Counted from the first letter of the stretch, positions 38,906-47,788 are shown. The stretch is DNA of 64,000 nucleotides from Microbacter margulisiae (GCF_014192515.1 NZ_JACHYB010000001.1:1-64000); one strand, 5' to 3'. The notes: generated from the letters alone by a model not told the origin. Numbers and translations are program-made.

Positions 38906-39574
38906 TTACAATGCTTCTTCTGACTGGAGCGACATGTTTGTTTTGTTATAAATATTAATCCAGTTGGTTAGCCCATAAATGGCCATGATAAGAAAGATAA
39001 AATATTCGAGAGAGAAAAATTGAATGCCTTTGATCCAATACATCACTGTACAGATGGCATCGATGATGATCCATAAAACCCAGTTCTCAATTCTTCGTTG
39101 AGCCAGCATCCAGTTTGCCAGAATACTTAATACAGCTACAAAGGAGTCAGGGTAGGGATATGCTGCCGGTTTGGGAAAAGCTGTCGGGAAAAGCTGGTGG
39201 ATGTGACTCATGAAATATCCCACTCCTAACGTTCCTACAATAGTTAAAGATGTGTGGACGAGCCTTCCCCTCTTGGTCAGATAGGTAATGGGCGTTTGTT
39301 CTCCTTCTTTTTTGCCATACCAGTATATCCATCCGTAAATGCCTGTAATAAAATAATAGATTTGCAGGAACATGTCACTGTATAAACTTACCTGGTAAAA
39401 TAACAAAAAGGAAAGGATGAAATTGACAATGCCTATCGGCCATGACCATATGTTTGACTGGGTTGCCAACAAGACGGCGAGCAGTCCTGTGATGGTTCCC
39501 AAGAACTCGACCATGCTCATTTTGTATCCCCAGATTTCGATAAGTATGTTGTGAATGCTAAAAAAGTCAGCCAT
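38906..39574 (-). CDS. pnuC: PnuC-family vitamin transporter
   Basis: A 222-residue integral membrane protein of the PnuC (SWEET-like) family, which mediates facilitated uptake of nicotinamide riboside. Relatives (PnuT, PnuX) carry thiamine or riboflavin. About seven helices are visible. The characteristic segments are WSWPIGIVNFILSFLLFYQVSLYSDMFLQIYYFITGIYGWIYW and the second-repeat motif RIENWVLWIIIDAICTVMYW. No thiamine or riboflavin gene or riboswitch adjoins it, so the substrate cannot be fixed from context. Downstream is metH, probably on the same transcript. Confidence 0.85.
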   Translation of the reverse strand: MADFFSIHNILIEIWGYKMSMVEFLGTITGLLAVLLATQSNIWSWPIGIVNFILSFLLFYQVSLYSDMFLQIYYFITGIYGWIYWYGKKEGEQTPITYLTKRGRLVHTSLTIVGTLGVGYFMSHIHQLFPTAFPKPAAYPYPDSFVAVLSILANWMLAQRRIENWVLWIIIDAICTVMYWIKGIQFFSLEYFIFLIMAIYGLTNWINIYNKTNMSLQSEEAL

Positions 39575-39619
39575 TTTTCGTGAATCAAATAATGCTAAAT
39601 TGCATTTGAATTATATGTA

Positions 39620-39651
39620 CAAAAATACAAAACAGCGACTGCTCCCGCAAA
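39620..39651 (-). promoter_or_regulatory. Promoter of pnuC-metH
   Basis: Minus strand: TTTG (39648-39651), 20 bp, TATTTTTG (39620-39627). It is 46 bp before the pnuC ATG and a full consensus match. Confidence 0.7.
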
Positions 39652-39676
39652 TGCAATTTATGGAAAGGTTTACGGT

Positions 39677-39844
39677 ATGGCTTTATCAGGATTTTGGCGG
39701 AGACTCACTCCTGAATTGTGGCATGACCCGCAATTGTTTTGTCACTGTTGTCTGGATGATGGAGATGCCATTATACGGCAAGAGCTACATGAACAGATAG
39801 CAATATGCAGTAAGAATTATAGAAAAACAATCCTGTTTGGATAA
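39677..39844 (+). CDS. Possible small ORF or gene remnant, 55 codons
   Basis: An ATG-initiated frame with protein-like composition (MALSGFWRRLTPELWHDPQ, then CHCCLDDGDAIIRQELHEQ). It includes a Cys-His-Cys-Cys cluster and a plausible amphipathic helix. The frame stays open upstream of the ATG to about 39630, so it could also be the tail of a decayed gene. I do not recognise the family. There is no obvious ribosome binding site, and it directly precedes the repeat region. Confidence 0.25.
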   Translation: MALSGFWRRLTPELWHDPQLFCHCCLDDGDAIIRQELHEQIAICSKNYRKTILFG

Positions 39845-39910
39845 AGAATAAGGCTTATCTCGTCAACTGCAACGCTGCGGCAAGCTATTTTTTTAACATT
39901 CCAGGCCCGC

Positions 39911-40222
39911 TCAGAAATGAGGAAGCAATAATGTTTACGTTCTTTAACTGTTCAGAAATGAGGAAGCAAAAATGTTGATGTTATTTAACCACTCAAGAAT
40001 GAGGGAGCAAAAATGTTAGTGTTATTTAATGAATCGGCAGTGAGGCAGGCAATAATGTTGATGTTCTTTAACCACTCAGGAATGAGGGAGCAAAAACATT
40101 GGTGGTATTTGATGAATCAGCAGTGAGGCCGCCAAAAACGTTCATGTTATTTGGCCACTCAGGAATGAGGAAGAAATATCATTGACGTTCTTTGACCAAG
40201 TCAGTCATGAAGGAGGCAATTT
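39911..40222. repeat. 41/42-bp tandem repeat, about 7.5 units
   Basis: Units start at 39911, 39952, 39993, 40034, 40076, 40117, 40159 and 40201 (steps 41, 41, 41, 42, 41, 42, 42). Each opens with TCAGRAATGAGG-like sequence, then GCAAAAATGTT and a TTCTTTAACC/TTATTTAACC segment. Units 4 and 6 share a variant opening (ATCRGCAGTGAGGC), showing that a two-unit block was duplicated. Stops occur in the frames read, so it is non-coding. Confidence 0.88.
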
Positions 40223-40368
40223 GATCAACAAAACAGAATCTGCATTTTTTGCTAAGGGTAATTCCTGTTTTGGGAAGGTTTGATTTCATCGTTTGTGGAA
40301 TGTCACGACCGGATAGAAGATCCAGACTAAAAATTCTTTTGACAACGACTCTTCCTATAACATTTAAG

Positions 40369-40383
40369 CCCCCATCTTGGGGG
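40369..40383. other. GC-rich hairpin CCCCCA-TCT-TGGGGG
   Basis: A 6-bp perfect G/C stem with a 3-nt loop, set in A/T-rich sequence and followed by GTGGGAAG. Similar C-run/G-run hairpins occur as dispersed intergenic elements in some Bacteroidetes. It lacks a U-tract, so it is not a standard terminator. Confidence 0.5.
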
Positions 40384-40528
40384 TGGGAAGCGAAAACTAA
40401 AAAGTCAAAATGAGTTCGATATGAAATGGATGAATAAATGATTTTTTCCGGGCTTTGATGTCAAAAAATGAGAGTAATAATTGTTAAAACGAATCGTTTG
40501 CTTACGTGGATTATCCAAACATTTTCTA

Positions 40529-40536
40529 TACCTTTG
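40529..40536 (+). promoter_or_regulatory. -7 element upstream of purH
   Basis: TACCTTTG, 21 bp before the ATG at 40558. The nearest upstream TTTG (40497-40500) is 28 bp away, too far for the usual spacing. Confidence 0.5.
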
Positions 40537-40557
40537 CATTCATTAAACGACAACCAT

Positions 40558-42081
40558 ATGAGTGACAAAAAACAGATTACAACAGCCTTTGTTTCAGTTT
40601 TTCACAAAGAAAACCTGGACGATATAATTCTAACATTACATGCACAAGGTGTTTCTTTTATATCAACCGGAGGCACCCAAACATTTATTGAATCGTTAGG
40701 TGTACCTTGCCAGGCTGTTGAAAATTTAACCGGTTATCCGTCAATATTTGGAGGTCGTGTAAAGACATTACATCCTAAAGTTTTTGGCGGTATTCTTTAC
40801 CGGAGAGACGTTGAAGGAGATCTTGCTCAGGTGGCCCAGTATGAAATTCCGACCGTTGATTTAGTTATTGTAGATTTATACCCATTTGCCGAAACGGTGG
40901 CTTCCGGAGCTTCTGAAGAAGCAATCGTGGAAAAAATTGATATCGGAGGAATTTCATTAATACGTGCAGCAGCTAAAAATTTTCGCGATGTCGTGATTGT
41001 GGCTTCTCAGGAGCAGTATCAGCCATTTCTTGATATTATCCATGAGAATGGAGCTGTCACCACGCTGGAAGAAAGGACATTTTTCGCCAAAGAAGCTTTT
41101 GCAGTTTCGTCAGCATATGATACAGCTATTTTCAACTATTTTGATGGCAATGAAGGGAGTAAATTCAGAGTAGCTGTTGATAGTGCCAAAGTATTGCGCT
41201 ATGGAGAAAATCCACACCAGCAGGGAGTTTTTTATGGAGAATTGCAAGACATGTTCCAACAACTCCAAGGAAAGGAAATCTCATATAACAACCTACTCGA
41301 TATTGATGCTGCTATTCGCCTGATCAATGATTTTGATGAGGTGACTTTTGCGATTCTGAAGCATAATAATGCTTGTGGACTTGCTTCAAGGGATACCGTC
41401 TTGGAAGCATGGAAAGTTGCCCTTGAAGGAGATCCGGTTTCTGCATTTGGAGGTGTATTGATTACGAATGCAATTGTCGATAAAGCTACTGCAGAAGAAA
41501 TCAACAAGATTTTCTTTGAAGTTATTTTGGCTCCCGACTATGATGTCGAAGCGCTCGAAATATTGACACAAAAGAAAAATCGTATTATTCTTGTTTTGCA
41601 AGGTGGCAAATTGCCGGCAAGACAATTCCGCTCAACCCTCAATGGAATCTTGGTACAAGATCAGGATACGCAAGTCGAAAATGCCTCCGATCTGAAAGTG
41701 GTGACACAAAAAGTGCCTACTGACAGGGAGGTTGAAGACATGCTTTTTGCTAACAAAATTGTAAAACATAGTAAGTCCAATGCTATCGTATTGGCAAAGA
41801 ACAAACAATTGTGCGGGAGTGGTGTCGGACAGACATCACGTGTTGATGCATTACGCCATGCAATAGAAAAAGCACATTCGTTTAATCTTTCATTACAAGG
41901 TGCCGTGATGGCTTCAGATGCTTATTTCCCGTTTGCAGACAGTGTACAAATAGCCCATGAAGCAGGTATTACTGCAGTTATTCAACCGGGTGGATCAATT
42001 CGCGATCAAGATTCAATAGACGCTTGTAATGCGCACGGGCAATCGATGGTAACTACGGGCATCAGACACTTTAAACATTAA
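40558..42081 (+). CDS. purH: Bifunctional AICAR transformylase / IMP cyclohydrolase
   Basis: Catalyses the last two steps of IMP synthesis. From the ATG at 40558 it has 507 residues. The N-terminal MGS-like cyclohydrolase domain holds FISTGGTQTFIESLG, GYPSIFGGRVKTLHPKVFGGIL and DLVIVDLYPFAETV. The transformylase domain holds LRYGENPHQQG, KHNNACGLA, SAFGGVL, KHSKSNAIVLAKN, GVGQTSRVDALRHAI and DAYFPFADSV. The frame opens at 40468, but those 30 extra residues lie across the -7 element and have no family counterpart. The gene precedes mreB by 28 bp, the order seen across Bacteroidales. Confidence 0.95.
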   Translation: MSDKKQITTAFVSVFHKENLDDIILTLHAQGVSFISTGGTQTFIESLGVPCQAVENLTGYPSIFGGRVKTLHPKVFGGILYRRDVEGDLAQVAQYEIPTVDLVIVDLYPFAETVASGASEEAIVEKIDIGGISLIRAAAKNFRDVVIVASQEQYQPFLDIIHENGAVTTLEERTFFAKEAFAVSSAYDTAIFNYFDGNEGSKFRVAVDSAKVLRYGENPHQQGVFYGELQDMFQQLQGKEISYNNLLDIDAAIRLINDFDEVTFAILKHNNACGLASRDTVLEAWKVALEGDPVSAFGGVLITNAIVDKATAEEINKIFFEVILAPDYDVEALEILTQKKNRIILVLQGGKLPARQFRSTLNGILVQDQDTQVENASDLKVVTQKVPTDREVEDMLFANKIVKHSKSNAIVLAKNKQLCGSGVGQTSRVDALRHAIEKAHSFNLSLQGAVMASDAYFPFADSVQIAHEAGITAVIQPGGSIRDQDSIDACNAHGQSMVTTGIRHFKH

Positions 42082-42109
42082 AACGCCTAAACATTTAATC
42101 AAACCGAAT

Positions 42110-43129
42110 ATGGGATTATTTTCTTTAACCCAGGAAATTGCGATCGACTTAGGTACAGCGAACACTATCATCATTCATAATGACAAGATTGTAGTCGATC
42201 AACCTTCTGTTGTGGCATTGGATCGTCGTAGCGACAAGCTAATTGCTGTTGGGGAACGAGCTCGCCAGATGCAAGGTAAGGTACACGAAGACATTCGTAC
42301 TGTCCGTCCATTGCGTGATGGTGTGATTGCCGACTTCTTTGCTGCTGAGTTGATGATTCGTGGCATGATAAAAATGATGCAGACACAAAAGACGCTGTTT
42401 ACTCCGTCATTGAAAATGGTAGTTTGCATTCCATCCGGTAGCACTGAAGTTGAAATTCGTGCTGTTCGTGACTCATCCGAACATGCCGGAGGCCGCGAGG
42501 TTTATATGATTTATGAACCAATGGCTGCGGCTATTGGAATTGGCCTTGATGTAGAAGCTCCGGAAGGAAACATGGTGGTTGATATCGGTGGAGGAACAAC
42601 AGAAATTGCTGTTATTTCCCTTGGCGGTATTGTTACCAATAAATCGATTCGTATTGCCGGTGATGATTTGACTGATGACATCATGGAATATATGGGACGC
42701 CAGCATAACATGAAGGTTGGGGAACGTACGGCAGAATTGATTAAAATAAACGTGGGAGCAGCACTAACTTCATTGGAAAATCCTCCTGAAGATTATGTGG
42801 TACGTGGTCCGAACCGGATGACTGCATTACCAATGGAAGTCCCTGTTTCGTATCAGGAAATTGCTCATGCATTGGACAAAACTATTTCAAAGATTGAAAC
42901 GGCTGTGTTGAGCGCACTGGAGCAGACGCCTCCCGAATTATATGCTGATATCGTGCATAACGGCATTTATTTGGCTGGTGGTGGTGCTTTGCTGAAAGGT
43001 TTGGATAAACGTCTGGAAAGTAAGATGAATATTCCTTTCCATATTGCAGAGGATCCATTGCATGCCGTAGCCCGTGGTACCGGTGTTGCATTGAAGAATG
43101 TAAATCGATTCTCATTCTTGTTGAGATAA
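42110..43129 (+). CDS. mreB: Rod shape-determining protein MreB
   Basis: Actin-like ATPase that organises the elongasome under the inner membrane. At 339 residues it has normal length. Phosphate-1 motif IAIDLGTANTIIIHND, VGERARQMQGK, RPLRDGVIADF, YEPMAAAIGIGL, phosphate-2 MVVDIGGGTTEIAVISLGGI and the adenosine motif NGIYLAGGGALLKGLD are all present. It leads mreB-mreC-mreD-mrdA-rodA and marks the organism as rod-shaped or at least elongating by this system. Confidence 0.97.
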   Translation: MGLFSLTQEIAIDLGTANTIIIHNDKIVVDQPSVVALDRRSDKLIAVGERARQMQGKVHEDIRTVRPLRDGVIADFFAAELMIRGMIKMMQTQKTLFTPSLKMVVCIPSGSTEVEIRAVRDSSEHAGGREVYMIYEPMAAAIGIGLDVEAPEGNMVVDIGGGTTEIAVISLGGIVTNKSIRIAGDDLTDDIMEYMGRQHNMKVGERTAELIKINVGAALTSLENPPEDYVVRGPNRMTALPMEVPVSYQEIAHALDKTISKIETAVLSALEQTPPELYADIVHNGIYLAGGGALLKGLDKRLESKMNIPFHIAEDPLHAVARGTGVALKNVNRFSFLLR

Positions 43130-43148
43130 TCTCGTACTGTAGATCAGC

Positions 43149-43985
43149 ATGGAACAACTGCTCCGGTTTTTGTTACGTTATGGAGGAACTTTTGTATTTG
43201 TTATCTTAGAAGTTTTTTCACTCGTTATCGTTGTCAACCAAAACAGTTTTCAACATGCTTCATTTTTGTCTTCCAGTAACCAAGTGGCGGCATCACTTCT
43301 GAATGCCGAGAGTGGAGTAACTTCCTATTTCGGTTTAGAAAAAACTAACCGCCAGTTGGCTACTGAAAATACCCTACTTCTTAATCGTGTTGCTCTCTTA
43401 CAAGGTAGACAGGAAGCGTTGAAAGATTCTGCACACGGCCTATTGCAAATTGCGCCGGATCAATCATATCATTATGTTTCTGCTAAAGTAATTGGTAACA
43501 GTATTAACCGACTCCGCAATTACATTACGCTTAACAAGGGACGCTTAGACGGCATTCATCCCGAAATGGGAGTGATCAATAGCCAGGGAGTAGTTGGTAT
43601 CGTAACCGCTGTGAGCGATCATTACGCTTCAGTCATGTCAGTGCTTAATTCGAGAATGCAATTAAGTTGTAAGGTTAAACGTACCAATGATTTTGGCCGT
43701 TTAATATGGGATGGAACAAACAGCCAGTATGTACAGTTGCTTGAAGTGCCCCGACATGCCGATGTAAGGGTTGGCGATACATTGATTACCAGTGGGTTTT
43801 CAGCTATCTTCCCAGAAGGAATACCTGTAGGAATAGTCACTAAAGCACAAAAGCCGGTTACGTCTTCGTATTACGATATAACGGCTAAATTGTTTACGGA
43901 TTTTGGTACGCTTACGTATGTCAACGTGCTTCAGTACCAAAATATGGAAGAACTACAAACGGTTCAAGAGGAGGGGCAACAATGA
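43149..43985 (+). CDS. mreC: Rod shape-determining protein MreC
   Basis: A 278-residue periplasmic scaffold anchored by one N-terminal helix (about 11-30, FVFVILEVFSLVIVV). A coiled coil follows (about 62-95, EKTNRQLATENTLLLNRVALLQGRQEALK). The beta-rich domain contains INRLRNYITLNKGRLDGIHPEMGVINSQGVVGIV and RVGDTLITSGFSAIFPEGIPVG. It links cytoplasmic MreB to PBP2 and RodA. The last codons overlap mreD by 4 bp. Confidence 0.95.
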   Translation: MEQLLRFLLRYGGTFVFVILEVFSLVIVVNQNSFQHASFLSSSNQVAASLLNAESGVTSYFGLEKTNRQLATENTLLLNRVALLQGRQEALKDSAHGLLQIAPDQSYHYVSAKVIGNSINRLRNYITLNKGRLDGIHPEMGVINSQGVVGIVTAVSDHYASVMSVLNSRMQLSCKVKRTNDFGRLIWDGTNSQYVQLLEVPRHADVRVGDTLITSGFSAIFPEGIPVGIVTKAQKPVTSSYYDITAKLFTDFGTLTYVNVLQYQNMEELQTVQEEGQQ

Positions 43986-44485
43986 ACAGCAGCTTAATTT
44001 TGAAACATCTGATACGTTTCGTGATTTTGATGTTGTTGCAGGTGCTAATCTTCGACAATATTCGATTCTTGGGTTATGTGAATCCTTTGTTTTATATCTG
44101 GTTCATTTTAGGATTACCTTCGAATATAAATAGGTCGGCATTACTTATTATAGCTTTTCTAACGGGGTCTATTCTGGATATATTTTCTAATACGCCCGGT
44201 ATGTATGCGTTTGCGACTGTTTTTGTAGCTTATATGAGAGCTCCGGTGCTGAAAGTTGTGGTTCCTCGTGATAATACATTAGCTTTTTATGAGCCATCTG
44301 TGAAAATTTTAGGATTGCCGGTTTATGTGAAATATGCCGCTTTTTTAATCGTTCTTCTGCATTTATTGCTTTTTTCACTTGAAGCGTTTACCTTTGTACA
44401 TTATGAAATGGTTTTGATCAAAACTGTTATTAATGCTTCACTGACGCTCCTTTTTGTTTTAAGTGTCCAAAAATCAAAGATATAA
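43982..44485 (+). CDS. mreD: Rod shape-determining protein MreD
   Basis: A 167-residue inner-membrane protein with about five helices: LIRFVILMLLQVLIFDNIRFLGYVNPLFYIWFILGLP, LLIIAFLTGSILDIFSNTPGMYAFATVFVAYM, then YVKYAAFLIVLLHLLLFSLEAF and a C-terminal helix. The DIFSNTPGMYA segment matches MreD. The start overlaps mreC (ATGA) and its stop overlaps the mrdA start by 1 bp, consistent with tight coupling. Confidence 0.9.
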   Translation: MNSSLILKHLIRFVILMLLQVLIFDNIRFLGYVNPLFYIWFILGLPSNINRSALLIIAFLTGSILDIFSNTPGMYAFATVFVAYMRAPVLKVVVPRDNTLAFYEPSVKILGLPVYVKYAAFLIVLLHLLLFSLEAFTFVHYEMVLIKTVINASLTLLFVLSVQKSKI

Positions 44486-46362
44486 TGATCAATGACAAAC
44501 TGCAAAACCGAAAGTATGTTCTCGGTGGTTTGATCGTTTTAGTGGTGTTGATTTATACTGTCCGGCTGCTAAGTCTGCAGGTTTTTACCTCTGCTTATAA
44601 AATCATGGCAGATGATAATGCATTTTATAAGCGCATATTGTATCCATCCCGTGGTTTGATTTATGATCGTTTTGGTAAATTATTGGTCTATAACCGACCA
44701 GCATATGACATCATGGTTACCATGAATGAAATTTCGGATCTGGATACGACTGACTTTTGCAATACCGTTGGGATTACTAAAGAATGGTTTGATCAACGAA
44801 TGAGCGAAATCAAGGATCGATCAATAAATCGTGGGTATTCTCCTTATATTCCCCAGATATTTATTACACAGGTATTACCTGACGATTATGCCCGTTTGAT
44901 GGAAAAGTTATTTCATTTCTCGGGGTTTTCGGTTCAGAAACGTTCGGTACGCGATTATGCTTATGATGCAGGGGCACATACATTAGGTGCTATTGGTGAG
45001 GTATCTCGTGAAACTATTGAAAATGATCCATATTATAAACCGGGAGATTATGTGGGAATTACTGGCATTGAAAAAAGCTATGAATCTGTTCTGAGAGGAG
45101 AGAAAGGTGTTCAGATTTTGTTAAGAGATTCAAGGGGGCGGATTAAAGGTAGTTATGATAATGGGAAATATGATAAGCAACCTGTCACCGGTAGAGATAT
45201 TACATTAGGGATAGATATCGAATTGCAAGCTTTGGGCGAGAAGCTAATGCAGGGGAAACGTGGAAGTATCGTTGCAATTGAACCTTCTACTGGTCAAATT
45301 TTGGCGTTGGTATCTTCTCCGAGTTACGATCCTAAGTTAATGGTTGGACGGCAGCGTTCTGCTCTTTTTCAGGAAATGCTAAACGATCCGGAAAAGCCTT
45401 TGTTGGATAGATCTATTATGGCCCGTTATCCTCCTGGATCAACCTTCAAAGCAGCTAATGCTCTTATTTTTCAACAAGAAGGTATTACAACAAAAGATAC
45501 GCGTGTAGCATGTCATGGTGGATATTTTGTGGGCCATTTTAAAGTGGGATGTCACATTCATCCTTCGCCGCTTGATTTGGAAGGAGCACTTGCTTATTCC
45601 TGTAATACTTATTTTTGTACTGAATTTCGAGCCATGCTTGACAGCAAGAAGTATAAAAATATTGAGCAATCATTCAATACGTGGAGAAATGATATTTTAA
45701 CTTTTGGATTTGGACACAAATTGGGCATTGATTTACCTAATGAAAACAGTGGTTTTATTCCTACAACTAAAACATATGATCGTGAACATGGCAGGAGACG
45801 GTGGACTTCGTTAAACATTGTTTCTGATGCAATTGGACAGGGAGAAATAATCGCTACTCCGTTGCAAATAGCAAACTTGGCTGCTTGTGTTGCAAATCGT
45901 GGATATTGGATTACTCCTCATGTCGTTCGTTCTATAGAAGGTGAGAATATTGATCCCCGTTATTTAGTTAAGCATGTTCCACCTATTGATGAGCGTTATT
46001 ATGATGTTGTAGTAGCAGGAATGAGACAATCAGCGATTTACGGTACTTCAAAAATTGCAAATTTTAGCGATTCAATCTTGGTTTGTGGCAAAACAGGTAC
46101 ATCACAAAATCCTCCTCATAAAGATCATTCCATTTTTATGGGATTTGCTCCTATGAATCATCCTGAAATTGCAATTATGTGTATTGTTGAAAATAGTGGA
46201 TTCGGAGCTACATACGCCGCTCCCATTGCTAGTCTAATGATAGAATATTATTTGACACGACAAATTTCTCCTGCGCGGCAAGCACTTGAAACACAAATGG
46301 AAAATACAGTATTGATTCCTAATTATGGCAAGAAAAATTCAATTGTCCCGCCTACTCGATAA
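44485..46362 (+). CDS. mrdA: Penicillin-binding protein 2 (elongasome transpeptidase)
   Basis: A 625-residue class B PBP that cross-links side-wall peptidoglycan. One N-terminal membrane helix is at about 11-32. The pedestal domain (about 50-230) contains YPSRGLIYDRFGKLLVYNRPAYDI. The transpeptidase domain has all three motifs: STFK at 319-322, SCN at 372-374 and KTGTS at 536-540. The pairing with RodA and MreBCD identifies it as PBP2, not the divisome FtsI. Its 3' end overlaps rodA by 38 bp, an unusually long overlap in this operon. Confidence 0.95.
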   Translation: MINDKLQNRKYVLGGLIVLVVLIYTVRLLSLQVFTSAYKIMADDNAFYKRILYPSRGLIYDRFGKLLVYNRPAYDIMVTMNEISDLDTTDFCNTVGITKEWFDQRMSEIKDRSINRGYSPYIPQIFITQVLPDDYARLMEKLFHFSGFSVQKRSVRDYAYDAGAHTLGAIGEVSRETIENDPYYKPGDYVGITGIEKSYESVLRGEKGVQILLRDSRGRIKGSYDNGKYDKQPVTGRDITLGIDIELQALGEKLMQGKRGSIVAIEPSTGQILALVSSPSYDPKLMVGRQRSALFQEMLNDPEKPLLDRSIMARYPPGSTFKAANALIFQQEGITTKDTRVACHGGYFVGHFKVGCHIHPSPLDLEGALAYSCNTYFCTEFRAMLDSKKYKNIEQSFNTWRNDILTFGFGHKLGIDLPNENSGFIPTTKTYDREHGRRRWTSLNIVSDAIGQGEIIATPLQIANLAACVANRGYWITPHVVRSIEGENIDPRYLVKHVPPIDERYYDVVVAGMRQSAIYGTSKIANFSDSILVCGKTGTSQNPPHKDHSIFMGFAPMNHPEIAIMCIVENSGFGATYAAPIASLMIEYYLTRQISPARQALETQMENTVLIPNYGKKNSIVPPTR

Positions 46363-47779
46363 GTGGGTTATTCTCATTTTCCTGATAATGATCATCTTCG
46401 GATGGTTTAATGTGTATGGAGCAAGTTATGGTTTTCACCAGACTAACTTTTGGGGATTTGAATACCGTTCCGGGAAGCAGTTGATATGGATCGCCTGTGC
46501 ATTTGTTATTGGAGGCATAATATTGCTTCTCGATAGTAAGTATTATGAGCAGCTGGCCTATATTTTTTATGTTGCTGTGTTGTTTTTGCTTGCTATTACC
46601 ATATTTGTAGCTCCAAATATAAAAGGTTCTCATTCCTGGTTAGTATTTGGGCCTGTCAGTTTTCAACCTGCAGAATTGGCAAAATTAGCTACCGCTTTGG
46701 CTTTGGCAAAATATATTAGCCATCCTGGCTTTTCTCTTTCAAAAAGGGAAGATGCAATGTGGGTCTTTAGCATTATTCTTGTTCCATTCATTTTAATTGT
46801 CTTACAGTCTGAAACAGGCTCTGCTTTGGTTTTTCTTGCATTTTTTCTGATGCTTTACAGGGAAGGATTGCCTGGCATATTTTTATTAATTGTAGCATGC
46901 TTAATCCTATTGTTTCTTATTGTTTTGCCCTTAAGCGAAGTACCTATTTACAGTAATGTGGGTTCTCTTGGTTTTTTATTGGCTTTATCAATTATTTATG
47001 TGATTGAAATAGGTGCTATTATTGCCTACGAGCGTGATTGGAAATTAGTGCGTTATTTTGCTCTTGCCAGTTTGGTGTTATTCGGGATTGGTTTATTGCT
47101 ACAGAATTGGTATAATATTGTGTTTGATAAAATATCGCTTGTATTGGTCATAGCATCTTCACTTTATTTGTTGTTTTTGTTTTTGTTCAAACGAAAGCGA
47201 TCATATCTTTGGATTGGCTTATTTGCTATTGGAGCTACAATTGTCAGTTTTTCAGGAGATTATTTCTTTGACCATGTGTTGGAACAACATCAACGAACAC
47301 GTATAGCTGTGGTGTTAGGCATGGAAAACGATCCACGCGGAGTTGGCTACAACGTTAATCAGTCGAAAATTGCTATTGGCTCGGGAGGTTTTTGGGGGAA
47401 AGGCTTTTTGCAGGGAACCCAGACTAAGTTAAAGTATGTGCCGGAACAAGATACCGATTTTATTTTTTGTACTGTAGGCGAAGAATATGGATTTGTGGGT
47501 TCTGCTGTTGTTTTAGTCCTGTATGTTTTGTTGCTTTTCCGATTAATTAAGATAGCGGAGAGTTATCGCGATACCTTTACGAGGGTTTATACTTATAGCA
47601 TTGTGAGTATCATGTTTTTTCATGTGGTCATTAATGTCGGGATGGTACTTGGACTGACTCCTGTCATCGGCATTCCTCTGCCATTTTTTAGCTATGGAGG
47701 GTCCTCGCTTTGGTCTTTTACGGTGATGTTATTTATTATTCTTCGATTGGATGTAAGCCAGAAGTTACGATTCCGATGA
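46325..47779 (+). CDS. rodA: Rod shape-determining peptidoglycan glycosyltransferase RodA
   Basis: SEDS-family polymerase acting with PBP2. At 484 residues it is about 110 longer than E. coli RodA. The core motifs are present: SWLVFGPVSFQPAELAKLATALALAKYI, LIVLQSETGSALVFLAFFL, GFLQGTQTKLKYVPEQDTDFIFCTVGEEYGFVG and GIPLPFFSYGGSSLWSF. The extra length lies between about 195 and 310 and adds hydrophobic segments before DHVLEQHQRTRIAVVLGMENDPRGVGYNVNQSKIAIGSGG. Longer RodA of this type is usual in Bacteroidetes as far as I know. The start lies inside mrdA. A terminator follows the stop. Confidence 0.95.
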   Translation: MARKIQLSRLLDKWVILIFLIMIIFGWFNVYGASYGFHQTNFWGFEYRSGKQLIWIACAFVIGGIILLLDSKYYEQLAYIFYVAVLFLLAITIFVAPNIKGSHSWLVFGPVSFQPAELAKLATALALAKYISHPGFSLSKREDAMWVFSIILVPFILIVLQSETGSALVFLAFFLMLYREGLPGIFLLIVACLILLFLIVLPLSEVPIYSNVGSLGFLLALSIIYVIEIGAIIAYERDWKLVRYFALASLVLFGIGLLLQNWYNIVFDKISLVLVIASSLYLLFLFLFKRKRSYLWIGLFAIGATIVSFSGDYFFDHVLEQHQRTRIAVVLGMENDPRGVGYNVNQSKIAIGSGGFWGKGFLQGTQTKLKYVPEQDTDFIFCTVGEEYGFVGSAVVLVLYVLLLFRLIKIAESYRDTFTRVYTYSIVSIMFFHVVINVGMVLGLTPVIGIPLPFFSYGGSSLWSFTVMLFIILRLDVSQKLRFR

Positions 47780-47788
47780 TACAATAAA

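Larger units (their letters stand above)
39575..40557. other. Long intergenic region between pnuC and purH
   Basis: A 983-bp gap between divergent genes. It contains the pnuC promoter (39620-39651), a possible 55-codon frame (39677-39844), an eight-unit 41-bp tandem repeat (39911-40222), a GC-rich hairpin (40369-40383) and the purH -7 element (40529-40536). The rest shows nothing recognisable. Confidence 0.7.

Noticed and set aside
39911..40222. CRISPR array
   Set aside because: Repeats abut one another with no spacers of unique sequence, and no cas gene lies near.
43903..44133. Frame spanning the mreC-mreD junction
   Set aside because: A different-frame shadow of two well-supported genes.
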